From positions 27,386-91,385 of the forward strand of contig JAFYSK010000063.1 in the NCBI GenBank assembly GCA_017559385.1: a stretch of 64,000 nt of DNA, read 5' to 3'. The notes beneath the pieces are model-generated. The model did no database searches and was not told the origin of the DNA. It worked only from the letters and a program-made list of their open reading frames with translations. Shown piece by piece: positions 1 to 7,247 of the stretch (position 1 is the first letter of the stretch; every line of letters starts with the position of its first letter). This DNA comes from Paludibacteraceae bacterium (GTDB taxonomy: Bacteria > Bacteroidota > Bacteroidia > Bacteroidales > Paludibacteraceae). The translations under genes were made by a program, and so were the position numbers.

Positions 1-1
1 T

Positions 2-388
2 CATGATGTTCTTGGATTTATTGTAGATGATGTTACTTTAAGCAACACTACTAACAATATTTCATTCGATGCTGGAACTAACACTGTAAGTATGGAGGCA
101 GTTCTTTCTGCTGGTGATGATGCAGAGACAGATGGTAAATATTGGTTGGCATCAGATAGATACTTGTACGACAACGACACAAAACTTAAGAGTTTACGCG
201 CAGTATTTACAATCAGTTCTGCTAGCAGCATTAAACCACGTGCTCGCGTTGCATTTAGCGAGAACGCTGCTACTGGTCTCGACAATATCACCAACGGTGA
301 GAACACCACTATCAAGCTCATTGAGAACGGTCAACTCATCATTATCCGCAATGGCGAGAAGTTCAACGCACAAGGCGTGCGCTTCTAA
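2..388 (+). CDS. C-terminal part of a secreted or surface protein (5' end outside window)
   Basis: The reading frame is open from base 2 to the TAA at 386-388, giving 128 residues with no start visible, so this is the 3' end of a longer gene. The last 25 or so residues (ending NGEKFNAQGVRF) have the pattern N-G-Q-hydrophobic-I-x-R/K-x-G-x-x-Y/F-N-A-Q-G, which I know as a recurring C-terminal tail on exported Bacteroidales proteins, possibly a type IX-like sorting or anchoring tail. The rest is polar and beta-like with many Thr/Asn/Ser. The function of the upstream part cannot be inferred. The next gene encodes a 43-aa peptide, separated by hairpin-bearing repeats. Coding status is well supported by length and tail; function is not. 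Confidence 0.75.
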   Translation, partial: HDVLGFIVDDVTLSNTTNNISFDAGTNTVSMEAVLSAGDDAETDGKYWLASDRYLYDNDTKLKSLRAVFTISSASSIKPRARVAFSENAATGLDNITNGENTTIKLIENGQLIIIRNGEKFNAQGVRF

Positions 389-392
389 GAAG

Positions 393-510
393 CGAGTTGA
401 AAGTGTTTTAGGAGTTTTAGTCGCAGCGTAGCTGCTGTTCTAAGGTGGGCTGCGCTCGACTAAATCACCCTTAAAACTTTTAAAACCCTTAAAACTTTTA
501 AAACTCTTTT
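393..510. repeat. Spacer repeat cluster with inverted copy of the 41-bp hairpin element
   Basis: The stretch contains the hairpin GCAGC-GTA-GCTGC at 423-435 inside connectors TTTTAGTC and TGTTCTA. These are the reverse complement of the connectors of the tandem element at 2997-3200. It is followed by repeated CCCTTAAAACTTTTAAAA blocks (466-510) leading into the small peptide gene. Seen directly; role unknown. Confidence 0.75.
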
Positions 511-518
511 TGAATATT

Positions 519-650
519 ATGAAAAAAGTATATATCGCGCCTCAAACAGAGGCAATCGAGCTCCTCGGAGCAAACACTATCATGTCTGGTAGTGGTTTCA
601 CTCCAATTCATGGTACTGGAACAGGTACAGGTACAGGAGATATGATGTAA
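519..650 (+). CDS. Small Gly/Thr-rich peptide, 43 aa
   Basis: The ATG at 519 opens 43 codons to TAA at 648-650. The N-terminus MKKVYIAPQTEAIEL resembles a very common class of short Bacteroidales ORFs starting MKK-x-Y-I-A/K-P-E/Q. These are mostly unannotated and end in a Gly-rich tail. Here the tail contains five Gly-Thr steps followed by DMM. There is no hydrophobic signal peptide and no Cys. It lies downstream of a secreted-protein gene, with a perfect 15-bp hairpin 46 nt after its stop. It could be a secreted or modified peptide precursor, but no modification enzyme is visible nearby. I do not assign a function. Confidence 0.6.
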   Translation: MKKVYIAPQTEAIELLGANTIMSGSGFTPIHGTGTGTGTGDMM

Positions 651-696
651 TCTTCCTTATAATCACTAATCCTATAGGTATCTTGCCTATCACACT

Positions 697-735
697 CAAC
701 ACCACAACCGCTCACTCAGGGCGGTTGTGGTGTTG
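697..735 (+). terminator. Perfect 15-bp hairpin after the small peptide gene
   Basis: CAACACCACAACCGC (697-711) pairs perfectly with 721-735 across a 9-nt loop. There is only a weak T tract (ttag) afterwards. A shorter copy of the same hairpin sequence occurs at 1532-1559, so this is a repeated element that probably acts as a terminator. Confidence 0.65.
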
Positions 736-771
736 TTAGTCCACTCTTTCAGAAAAAAATAAGCCCAATAG

Positions 772-802
772 TTGCATATTTCACAAAAAAACATTACCTT
801 TG
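772..802 (+). promoter_or_regulatory. Bacteroidales promoter for the kinase-like locus
   Basis: TTG at 772-774 and TACCTTTG at 795-802 are separated by 20 bp, the spacing seen at most promoters of this window. The expected start point is near 806, about 47 nt before the ATG at 853. Confidence 0.85.
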
Positions 803-852
803 CAGCGAAAATCTGTAGCATGCTACAAAAATATTAAATAAAACGATGTTTT

Positions 853-981
853 ATGAGTGCAACCGATTACTTAAATAATGCACAAGAGTGGTTAGCTCAG
901 CAATCTCAAAGAACGATTGATTACCAATGGGAGATTCAGCATCACAACCAAATGCACAAAGCCTACGAAACCTCTTGGTAG
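853..981 (+). CDS. Short ORF (42 aa) that may be the frameshifted N-terminus of the kinase-like protein
   Basis: This is the first ATG behind the promoter at 772-802. It encodes 42 residues beginning MSATDYLNNAQEWLAQQ, an amphipathic, Gln-rich helix-like segment, and stops at TAG 979-981. The kinase-like ORF starts inside it at 927 in a different frame. The promoter distance favours initiation here rather than at 927. The simplest reading is that an indel between about 927 and 980 split one gene of roughly 210 codons. Two overlapping, translationally coupled genes is the alternative. I saw no convincing slippery heptamer. Confidence 0.5.
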   Translation: MSATDYLNNAQEWLAQQSQRTIDYQWEIQHHNQMHKAYETSW

Positions 982-1496
982 GTCTTTCTCGATTTGAGCA
1001 ATTTCCAGTAGCAATTCAATGGGCAAAAGAAAACCATTGCGTTGTAGATATGTTTGGCGCTTTTGCAAAAGAGCGGCATTTGTTATTGTTCCAAAGTGGC
1101 AACGAAAGCGAGAACTGGATTGATCCCACAACTAACTTGGTATATAAAATGAATAATCTAATGCATGTAGGTGGAGACATATTAAAACTATTGAATAGAG
1201 TTGAATTATACAATCAGTTATTTCCACACATTGCATTACAGTTCGTAGGATTTCATGTAATGAGTGAAAGCAATGCTTATCCTGTATTCACGCAACCATT
1301 TGTAGATAATGTACGTTTCGCCACCGCTGAAGAGATACTTGTTTATATGCAATCACGCGGATTCAAGCCACAAGACAAAGATGGTGTTTTCTCTGATGGA
1401 AATTACCTGTTGAGTGATGTTAAACCAAAAAATGTATTAGCATCTGATAATGGATTAGCCATCTTTGTAATTGATACTGATGTCACACTAGTATAA
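927..1496 (+). CDS. Kinase-like domain protein of the polyvalent-protein type, 189 aa
   Basis: The product carries a G-N-E-S-E segment (around residues 57-61) followed by a predicted beta strand with Lys (LVYKMNN), a helix containing LYNQLFPH, and a DVKPKNVL-x(9)-FVIDTD end. This layout matches the small Ser/Thr/Tyr kinase-like domain described in polyvalent proteins of phages and conjugative elements. DVKPKN would correspond to the catalytic-loop region and the IDTD to the metal-binding Asp. The assignment rests on pattern memory. The gene overlaps the 853-981 ORF in another frame, so its natural start is uncertain. It is preceded and followed by copies of the same hairpin (697-735, 1532-1559), which suggests a mobile or recently acquired cassette. 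Confidence 0.55.
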   Translation: MGDSASQPNAQSLRNLLVGLSRFEQFPVAIQWAKENHCVVDMFGAFAKERHLLLFQSGNESENWIDPTTNLVYKMNNLMHVGGDILKLLNRVELYNQLFPHIALQFVGFHVMSESNAYPVFTQPFVDNVRFATAEEILVYMQSRGFKPQDKDGVFSDGNYLLSDVKPKNVLASDNGLAIFVIDTDVTLV

Positions 1497-1531
1497 CAAA
1501 CATTCTACTACACACCATTAGATATTCCATC

Positions 1532-1559
1532 TCACAACCGCTCCTCAGGGCGGTTGTGG
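1532..1559 (+). terminator. Second copy of the CACAACCGC hairpin, after the kinase-like gene
   Basis: CACAACCGC (1533-1541) pairs with 1550-1558 across TCCTCAGG, with an extra wobble pair at the base. Loop and arms match the hairpin at 697-735 closely. It sits 36 nt after the kinase-like stop codon. Confidence 0.6.
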
Positions 1560-1707
1560 TGTGTTTATCCCTTTGAGAAAGGTTCAGAGTAATATCGGAG
1601 TGGTAACGGGATAGGAAATATGTTGGTATTACCCCTGCCTCTACATCATACACTTTATGCCTTACTATAATTATTTCAACAAAATTATGCTAGTAGAATA
1701 ATTTTAT

Positions 1708-1738
1708 TTGCATAATTCAAAATATTATTGTACCTTTG
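1708..1738 (+). promoter_or_regulatory. Promoter of the AAA+ ATPase gene
   Basis: TTG 1708-1710, then 20 bp, then TACCTTTG 1731-1738. The element overlaps an upstream in-frame ATG at 1708 and therefore excludes that codon as the start. Confidence 0.85.
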
Positions 1739-1764
1739 CAGCGGATTTTTCATTAGAAACTACT

Positions 1765-2913
1765 ATGACGACTATCAAAAACCCATTTATCATCAAAGGT
1801 TTGATACCTGATGCTTATTTTTGCGATCGCGTTAAGGAAACAGAAATCTTAACCAATCACATTCATAACGGTCGCAATGTGGTACTCACTGCTCCTCGCC
1901 GAATTGGTAAGACAGGACTGATTGCCCATTGTTTTCAAAATGCTGAGTGGGAAAAAGATTACTACGTATTCTTTATTGACATTTTAGAAACTTCCTCACT
2001 CCGTGATTTAACCTTTGCACTTGGCAAACAAATCTTTGAGACACTCAAACCTCGTAGCAAACAGATGATGGATCTGTTTGTTCAGACGGTACGTTCCATT
2101 AGTGGAGAGTTTGGATATGACCCATTATCTGGCATGCCAAAATTTAATCTAACACTAGGGGCGATACAAAATCCTGAATACACCCTATCCGAGATATTTG
2201 ACTATATCAACAAGGCAGACAAACGCTGCTTGATTGCCATTGATGAGTTTCAACAAATAGTTCACTATCCAGAAAAAAATATCGAAGCTATCCTTCGAAC
2301 ACACATTCAGCATTGCTCGAATGCAGACTTTATTTTTGCGGGCTCGGAACGTCATATATTAGAGGAGATGTTTAATCTTCCATCACGACCATTTTATGCA
2401 AGTACAGTCAATATGAGTTTAGAAGCCATATCTGTAGATATCTATGCAGAGTTTGTTATTCGACTTTTCCGAGAGTTCAATAAGCAGATAGATACTGATA
2501 GTGTAGAGTACGTTTATCGCCTATTTGATGGCAACACCTATTGCATGCAAAAAGTAATGAATGTGGCTTTTGCGATGACTCCTAATGCAGATGTTTGTAG
2601 CTACACGATTATAGAGCACGCAATAGAAGATATCCTATCGGATAATGAACGCAACTATCAAAATCGACTATCATTGCTCACTCCAAAGCCTAAAGAACTC
2701 TTGATTGCCATTGCTAAAGAAGGCAAAGCATCTAAAATAACTTCCGGGCAGTTTATTAAGAAACATCATTTATTATCAAGTAGTTCCGTACAATCAGCTA
2801 TCAAGCAACTCCTATCAGAGGACTGGATAACCTATTCATCAAACGAACAAGGACAAAAGCAGTACATGCTCTCCGACCCATTCTTTACGATTTGGCTACA
2901 ACGTCACTTCTAA
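1765..2913 (+). CDS. AAA+ ATPase of the archaeal/Bacteroidota ATPase_2 type, 382 aa
   Basis: The P-loop APRRIGKTG lies at residues 43-51 and a Walker B strand CLIAIDEFQ at about 156-163. FIFAGSE nearby fits the sensor position. The last ~70 residues resemble a winged helix, as in the family. Such stand-alone ATPases are numerous in Bacteroidota genomes, often strain-variable, and their substrates are mostly unknown. Roles in DNA transactions or defence have been suggested, but nothing here shows one. The start at 1765 is chosen because the promoter ends at 1738. The gene is followed by the 41-bp hairpin array and no partner gene is evident. Confidence 0.8.
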   Translation: MTTIKNPFIIKGLIPDAYFCDRVKETEILTNHIHNGRNVVLTAPRRIGKTGLIAHCFQNAEWEKDYYVFFIDILETSSLRDLTFALGKQIFETLKPRSKQMMDLFVQTVRSISGEFGYDPLSGMPKFNLTLGAIQNPEYTLSEIFDYINKADKRCLIAIDEFQQIVHYPEKNIEAILRTHIQHCSNADFIFAGSERHILEEMFNLPSRPFYASTVNMSLEAISVDIYAEFVIRLFREFNKQIDTDSVEYVYRLFDGNTYCMQKVMNVAFAMTPNADVCSYTIIEHAIEDILSDNERNYQNRLSLLTPKPKELLIAIAKEGKASKITSGQFIKKHHLLSSSSVQSAIKQLLSEDWITYSSNEQGQKQYMLSDPFFTIWLQRHF

Positions 2914-2944
2914 AAGCCGTGTAACGTGTAAGTGTAAAGTGTAG

Positions 2945-2957
2945 GTGCCAAAGGCGC
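2945..2957. repeat. 5-3-5 hairpin in spacer repeats
   Basis: GTGCC-AAA-GGCGC (one G-T pair) lies within a run of GTGTAAG-like microrepeats at 2922-2990 between the ATPase gene and the tandem array. It belongs to the same hairpin class as 3017-3193. Confidence 0.6.
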
Positions 2958-2996
2958 AGCGTAGGGTGTAAGGAGTAAAGGCGATGAACCCTTAAA

Positions 2997-3200
2997 CCCT
3001 TAAAACTCCTAAAACAGCACCACAGGTGCGACTAAAACCCCTAAAACTTTTAAAACAGCACCACAGGTGCGACTAAAACCCTTAAAACTTTTAAAACAGC
3101 ACCATAGGTGTGACTAAAACCCTTAAAACTTTTAAAACAGCACCATAGGTGCGACTAAAACCCTTAAAACTTCTAAAGCAGCAGCTCTGCTGCGACTAAA
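2997..3200. repeat. Tandem array of five 41-bp units, each carrying a 13-nt hairpin
   Basis: The unit is CCCTTAAAACTTTTAAAACA followed by a 13-nt palindrome and GACTAAAA, with an exact 41-bp period. Palindromes are at 3017-3029, 3058-3070, 3099-3111, 3140-3152 and 3181-3193. The first two are GCACC-ACA-GGTGC, the third ends GGTGT (wobble), and the fourth has loop ATA. The fifth is GCAGC-TCT-GCTGC, with both arms changed together. The array ends 3 nt before the helicase ATG, so it may form its 5' leader. It is not CRISPR: there are no unique spacers. Confidence 0.9.
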
Positions 3201-3202
3201 AT

Positions 3203-4567
3203 ATGTTTTTCGACGAACTACCCCTAGCAGATGAGGTGCTTGATGCCCTCTGGGACATGCACTTTGACGAGTGCACTCCCGTACAAGAACATACCATACC
3301 CGTCATCCTTGAGGGACGCGACGTGATATCCTGTGCCCAAACAGGCACGGGCAAAACTGCCGCATTCATCCTTCCGCTACTGACCAACCTGCTCTACGAC
3401 AACCACGATCCTAACAAGCTCAATGCCATCATCATGGCACCTACGCGTGAGCTGGCTCAGCAGATTGACCAACAGATGGAGGGCTTTGGCTTCTATGTAC
3501 CTTTCTCCTCCGTAGCCATCTACGGCGGCAACGACGGCGGAGCATGGGGCACTCAGTCCACTGGACTACAACGAGGAGCCGACATCGTTATCGCCACTCC
3601 AGGACGACTATTATCCCTGATGAATATCTACAACATCGATTTCTCGGGCGTCAAATACTTTATCCTAGACGAAGCCGACCGCATGCTGGACATGGGCTTC
3701 TACGACGACATCATGGCCGTAGTCAACCGACTACCCAAAGATCGACAAACTATCATGTTCTCTGCTACCATGCCAGCCAACATCCGCAAGATGGCCAAAG
3801 CCATCATGCATAACCCCGCCGAAGTGCAGATAGCCGTGTCACGACCACCCGAGAGCATCCGACAAATGGCAGTGGATATCTTCGAAACGCAGAAAACGGA
3901 GTTTCTGGTAGGGCTATTAGGCGATAGAGCACCCCAAAAATCAGCAGATTTTTCGGGGACCCTGCAGGCGATAAGGCGAGAGGCGAAAGGAAATGAGGCG
4001 GGTGTCAGGACTCCTGACACTGGAGAAAAACTCAAGAAAATCATTGTCTTCGTGGGTAAGAAGCAGAAGGTGAAAGAACTCACGCGCACACTACGCGCCA
4101 ACCATATAGACGCGCGCGCCATGCACTCCGACCTCGAGCAGAAAGAGCGCGACGAAGTGATGCTAGACTTCCGCAACAACAAGGTGGACGTCCTAGTAGC
4201 CACCGACATCGTCTCACGAGGTATTGACGTGGACGATATACCACTGGTCATCAACTACGATGTACCACGCGATGCCGAAGACTATGTACACCGCATCGGC
4301 CGCACAGCTCGTGCGGAGAACAAAGGTGAAGCGATCACTCTGGTTAGCCCAGAGGATAAACACTTCTTCAATAAAATAGAGAGATTCTTACAGAAATCTA
4401 TCGAGCGACTGCCTTTGCCTGCTTTGCTCGGAGCTGCTCCAGATAGTAGCGTATGTTCACTTGCTGCTGACGCCCCCAAGCGGTCTTCAAAGCACCGAAA
4501 AGGCGGGAAGCCTCACTGGCATAATCGCAAGCCAAAGCGTAATCGCCCAACATCTCATAAGCAGTAG
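3203..4567 (+). CDS. DEAD-box RNA helicase, 454 aa
   Basis: All core motifs are present: Q motif around residues 25-30, motif I AQTGTGKT (45-52), PTRELAQQ, DEAD near 157, SAT near 186, and HRIGRTAR near 363-370. A basic tail rich in Lys/Arg/His follows and would bind RNA, as in RhlE-like Bacteroidota helicases. A segment of about 40 residues (roughly 238-277) between the two RecA-like domains looks foreign. It is encoded by spacer-type microrepeats and two DNA hairpins (3932-3958, 4002-4020). The last 170 bp (4398-4567) overlap the convergent neighbour, so the basic tail is antisense to that gene's 3' end. Confidence 0.92.
   Translation: MFFDELPLADEVLDALWDMHFDECTPVQEHTIPVILEGRDVISCAQTGTGKTAAFILPLLTNLLYDNHDPNKLNAIIMAPTRELAQQIDQQMEGFGFYVPFSSVAIYGGNDGGAWGTQSTGLQRGADIVIATPGRLLSLMNIYNIDFSGVKYFILDEADRMLDMGFYDDIMAVVNRLPKDRQTIMFSATMPANIRKMAKAIMHNPAEVQIAVSRPPESIRQMAVDIFETQKTEFLVGLLGDRAPQKSADFSGTLQAIRREAKGNEAGVRTPDTGEKLKKIIVFVGKKQKVKELTRTLRANHIDARAMHSDLEQKERDEVMLDFRNNKVDVLVATDIVSRGIDVDDIPLVINYDVPRDAEDYVHRIGRTARAENKGEAITLVSPEDKHFFNKIERFLQKSIERLPLPALLGAAPDSSVCSLAADAPKRSSKHRKGGKPHWHNRKPKRNRPTSHKQ
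3914..4032. repeat. Spacer-type microrepeat and hairpin insertion inside the helicase gene
   Basis: The segment contains CCCC-AAAAATC-agca-GATTTTT-c-GGGG (3932-3958), GGCGATAAGGCGAGAGGCGAAAGG-like repeats (3967-3990), and a perfect GTGTCAGGA-c-TCCTGACAC palindrome (4002-4020). GGCGATTAGGCGAAAGG-like DNA also fills the spacer at 63075-63090. Reading frame is kept throughout. Confidence 0.7.
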
Positions 4568-5462
4568 CGATATTGGCCGCAGCCACCGCTGCGGCTTTTT
4601 TATCCTCTTTAACTTTCAACTTTCGACTTTCAACATTCGACTCATTATTGGCAACCTGTTGCCAATGATAAATAGCCTCCTCCCAACGTTGATAACGGAA
4701 AGCCTCTAGACCATTTTGCACATGTGTATTATCGTCGCTATACAAGTATCGGCGAACGGGCTCCCATGATGGCAACAAACTAGCACCTATCCGATCACCC
4801 AGCACACTAGCTATATACAACAAGGCCTCCTGGCGATCAGGCAGCATGCTCAGCGCCTGCGAGCGACTGTACTTGATATCGCTTTCCCATACCAGGGTAT
4901 CGGCCTGCGTGAAAGTAGCGGTTCGGCGACTGGCATCTGCATAATACACACTCCAGTGCGACTGAGCAAAAGCCTGCAAATAGGCATACTGTCCACCCTC
5001 CTCTACCTCAAAACTCTCCAATACATCATATACCACCAGCTGATTGAGCACCAGCAGCGCATCCATTTGGTAGTTCTGCAGCAAACCACGCGCAGCACTA
5101 GTGCTGAGCAACTGACGGCTATAATAATTGTTGGATTGATTCTGCGACACATCTAGCAGCTCCACTGCATCCATCTCTGTGCTGGTCTCTAGCGTCTGAG
5201 TCAGACTAAACATCGTATATAGCAACGCACGCTCCAAATCCACCTCTATACCGCCCTGCGTACTGCCATCCACCACTGTAGAATGGCCAAAGGCATCCGG
5301 CTGAACCACCGCATTATTCACCACCATCACACGATGTACATCGCGCAAAGCATCACGCTGGGCATCGCGGTACTCATCAATGGTGAAATACCACTGTTGA
5401 GCTGCCATGGGTATCGCCATGAGCAATAGACCAACTATTATATGCAGTTTTAGGGCTTTCAA
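4398..5462 (-). CDS. Exported DUF6340-like TPR protein, 354 aa, TTG start
   Basis: The signal peptide (KALKLHIIVGLLLMAIPMAA) is followed by a mixed domain with R-D-A/V-x-R-V-M-V-V-N and D-A-L-L-V-L-N segments. C-terminal TPR-like helices (ALLYIASVLGDRIG, AFRYQRWEEAIYHWQ, AATAYEMLGDYALACDYA) complete it. This matches Bacteroidota envelope proteins annotated DUF6340; the function is unknown. In-frame TAA lies 15 nt upstream and the only start keeping the signal peptide is TTG at 5462. The antiporter gene ends 12 nt upstream, so translational coupling is likely. Residues about 273-286 are encoded by ACTTTCAACTTTCGA microrepeats (4605-4645). The last 170 bp overlap the helicase gene convergently. 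Confidence 0.75.
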   Translation of the reverse strand: MKALKLHIIVGLLLMAIPMAAQQWYFTIDEYRDAQRDALRDVHRVMVVNNAVVQPDAFGHSTVVDGSTQGGIEVDLERALLYTMFSLTQTLETSTEMDAVELLDVSQNQSNNYYSRQLLSTSAARGLLQNYQMDALLVLNQLVVYDVLESFEVEEGGQYAYLQAFAQSHWSVYYADASRRTATFTQADTLVWESDIKYSRSQALSMLPDRQEALLYIASVLGDRIGASLLPSWEPVRRYLYSDDNTHVQNGLEAFRYQRWEEAIYHWQQVANNESNVESRKLKVKEDKKAAAVAAANIATAYEMLGDYALACDYASEASRLFGALKTAWGRQQQVNIRYYLEQLRAKQAKAVAR

Positions 5463-5474
5463 TCTTGTAGAGTA

Positions 5475-7082
5475 TTACTTTTTAGGATGGATAAGCTGGT
5501 TCCACTTTTGTTTGGCAAACTGCAGGGTGTTGTTGATGAGAAACATACCCCAATGCTCGTTTTCCTCGGCGGCAGAGTCCTCTAGATACTGCTCGGTAGC
5601 TTCGGCAGCACTGTCAGACATCACCAATAGCTGGTCGCCTACCTCCAATTCGGATTGGCCCGTAGGAACAAAGAAATCCTCGCCACGGCGAACCATGATA
5701 ACTAGCGACTTGTTGGCAAACACAATATCCTTGAGGCAATTGCCCTGAGCCAACATCTCGGCTGTAACCTCCATCTCGGTGGCTACCGCAGCCACCTCCT
5801 CAGGTAGGTCGATGTCAAAGTGCACAAGACGCTTCTGCTGCGCAGGAGGCGTAGTCAAACGCAACTTGCGAGCCATAGCCGACAAGGATGTACCTTGTAT
5901 AATCAGCGAAAGCAATGTGCAGAGGAACACAATATTGAATATCAGGTTAGCGTGTGGTACCTCGCTAGCCTTGCACATGATGGCAAAAATGATAGGCACT
6001 GCCCCCTTTAGTCCAACCCAACTGAGCATCAGCTTGTCGTTTAAACGGTATTGCTTAAAGGGTAGCATACACAATATAACCGACAACGGACGAGAGATGA
6101 ACATCATCACTACGCTGATGATAAGTCCGGATAATAGCACCTTGGCTTGAAAAAGCTCGTGTGGACGCACCATCAGACCCAACACCAGGAAGATCACCAA
6201 CTGGCTGAGCCATGTGAGACCGTCGAAGAAACTGCGCGTCTGGCGCTTGCGGGTGAACTTGCTATTACCAATCACCAAACCGCCAATATACACCGCTAGG
6301 TAGGTGTTGCCTTTCAGATAATAGGTGGCCGAGAAGATGAAGATACATGCCGTAAGCACCATGATAGGATAGAGCGACTCGTTGCTAAGCTGCGACTTGC
6401 GCATCAAACTAACCACACCCTTGCCAAACAGGAAGCCCATTACCGCACCCATCACCAACTGCACCACCACATCCTGTACCACGGTCAGCGCTGTGACATC
6501 GCCCTGAGTGGCTGTGACCACACCAATCAGCGTGGTGGTCAGCACATAGGCCATAGGGTCGTTGGCACCTGACTCCAACTCTAGCAGCGGACGCAGATTA
6601 TGCTTGAGACCTATACCATTGGTACGCAGAATCGAAAAGACTGAAGCCGAATCAGTAGATGACATGGTGGACGCCATGAGCATAGCAATAGGGATGCTGA
6701 CACTAGCAATAGCCTTAAACCATCCAAATACAAAGTAAATCAATGCACCTGTGATAACCATGGTGAGCAATACACCTAGCGTAGCTAGCGTAAGACCTGG
6801 AGCAATCACTGGACGGATATCTGAGAGCTTGGTGTCTAGTCCACCCGAAAACAAGATGATACACAGCGCTATGGTACCGATAGCCTGCGCTGAATCGACA
6901 TCCAGCATATAACCAACACCCTCTTCGTTGAAGAGTTTGCCTATACCATCAGGTCCAAACAACATACCCACTGCCAAGAATAGCAATAGGGCAGGGATAC
7001 CAAACTTATAACCGATCTTGTCGGTGAAGATGCTGGCGAAAAATAGCAGCGAGAGTACTAAAAGGATGAGTTCGACTTGCAA
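5475..7082 (-). CDS. cvrA: Potassium or sodium/proton antiporter, CPA1 family with TrkA-C domain, 535 aa
   Basis: About twelve hydrophobic segments span residues 1-390. They include FGIPALLLFLAVGMLFGPDG near the N-terminus and MASTMSSTDSASVF near residue 140, the Asp-bearing transport core of the CPA1/NhaP2 group. A cytosolic part with a TrkA-C domain (FVPTGQSELEVGDQLLVMSD, roughly 450-500) follows. Family members exchange K+ or Na+ for H+ across the inner membrane and the TrkA-C domain senses a ligand. In-frame TAA lies just upstream, so the start is the TTG at 7082. The symbol follows the usual naming of TrkA-C-bearing members; K+ versus Na+ preference cannot be read here. The upstream spacer is the hairpin cassette at 7083-7247. 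Confidence 0.85.
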   Translation of the reverse strand: MQVELILLVLSLLFFASIFTDKIGYKFGIPALLLFLAVGMLFGPDGIGKLFNEEGVGYMLDVDSAQAIGTIALCIILFSGGLDTKLSDIRPVIAPGLTLATLGVLLTMVITGALIYFVFGWFKAIASVSIPIAMLMASTMSSTDSASVFSILRTNGIGLKHNLRPLLELESGANDPMAYVLTTTLIGVVTATQGDVTALTVVQDVVVQLVMGAVMGFLFGKGVVSLMRKSQLSNESLYPIMVLTACIFIFSATYYLKGNTYLAVYIGGLVIGNSKFTRKRQTRSFFDGLTWLSQLVIFLVLGLMVRPHELFQAKVLLSGLIISVVMMFISRPLSVILCMLPFKQYRLNDKLMLSWVGLKGAVPIIFAIMCKASEVPHANLIFNIVFLCTLLSLIIQGTSLSAMARKLRLTTPPAQQKRLVHFDIDLPEEVAAVATEMEVTAEMLAQGNCLKDIVFANKSLVIMVRRGEDFFVPTGQSELEVGDQLLVMSDSAAEATEQYLEDSAAEENEHWGMFLINNTLQFAKQKWNQLIHPKK

Positions 7083-7247
7083 GGGGCTTTAGGGGTTATA
7101 GGGGTTTTAAAAGTTTTAAGGGTTTTAGAGTTTCAGGCGGCTTTGCCGCTTGTTTCATGTGCCGTTGGCACTTGTTTCAGTGTTTCAAGCTTGAAACAGC
7201 GAAGCGGTGAAACAGCCCGCAGGGCGTGAAACCTTTCAACTCTTTAT
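7083..7247. repeat. Symmetric hairpin cassette between thioredoxin and antiporter genes
   Basis: Hairpins GCGGC-TTT-GCCGC (7137-7149), GTGCC-GTT-GGCAC (7159-7171), the 18-nt perfect palindrome TGTTTCAAGCTTGAAACA (7181-7198) and GCCC-GCA-GGGC (7215-7225) are separated by GTTTCA. Left of 7190 the connector reads GTTTCA; right of it TGAAAC. The cassette is therefore symmetric about 7189/7190. The left flank is GGGGTTTTAAAAGTTTTAAGG microrepeat. Confidence 0.8.

Noticed and set aside
2997-3200. Possible CRISPR array
   Set aside because: The period is regular but everything between the hairpins is repeated too; there are no unique spacers and no cas genes in the window.
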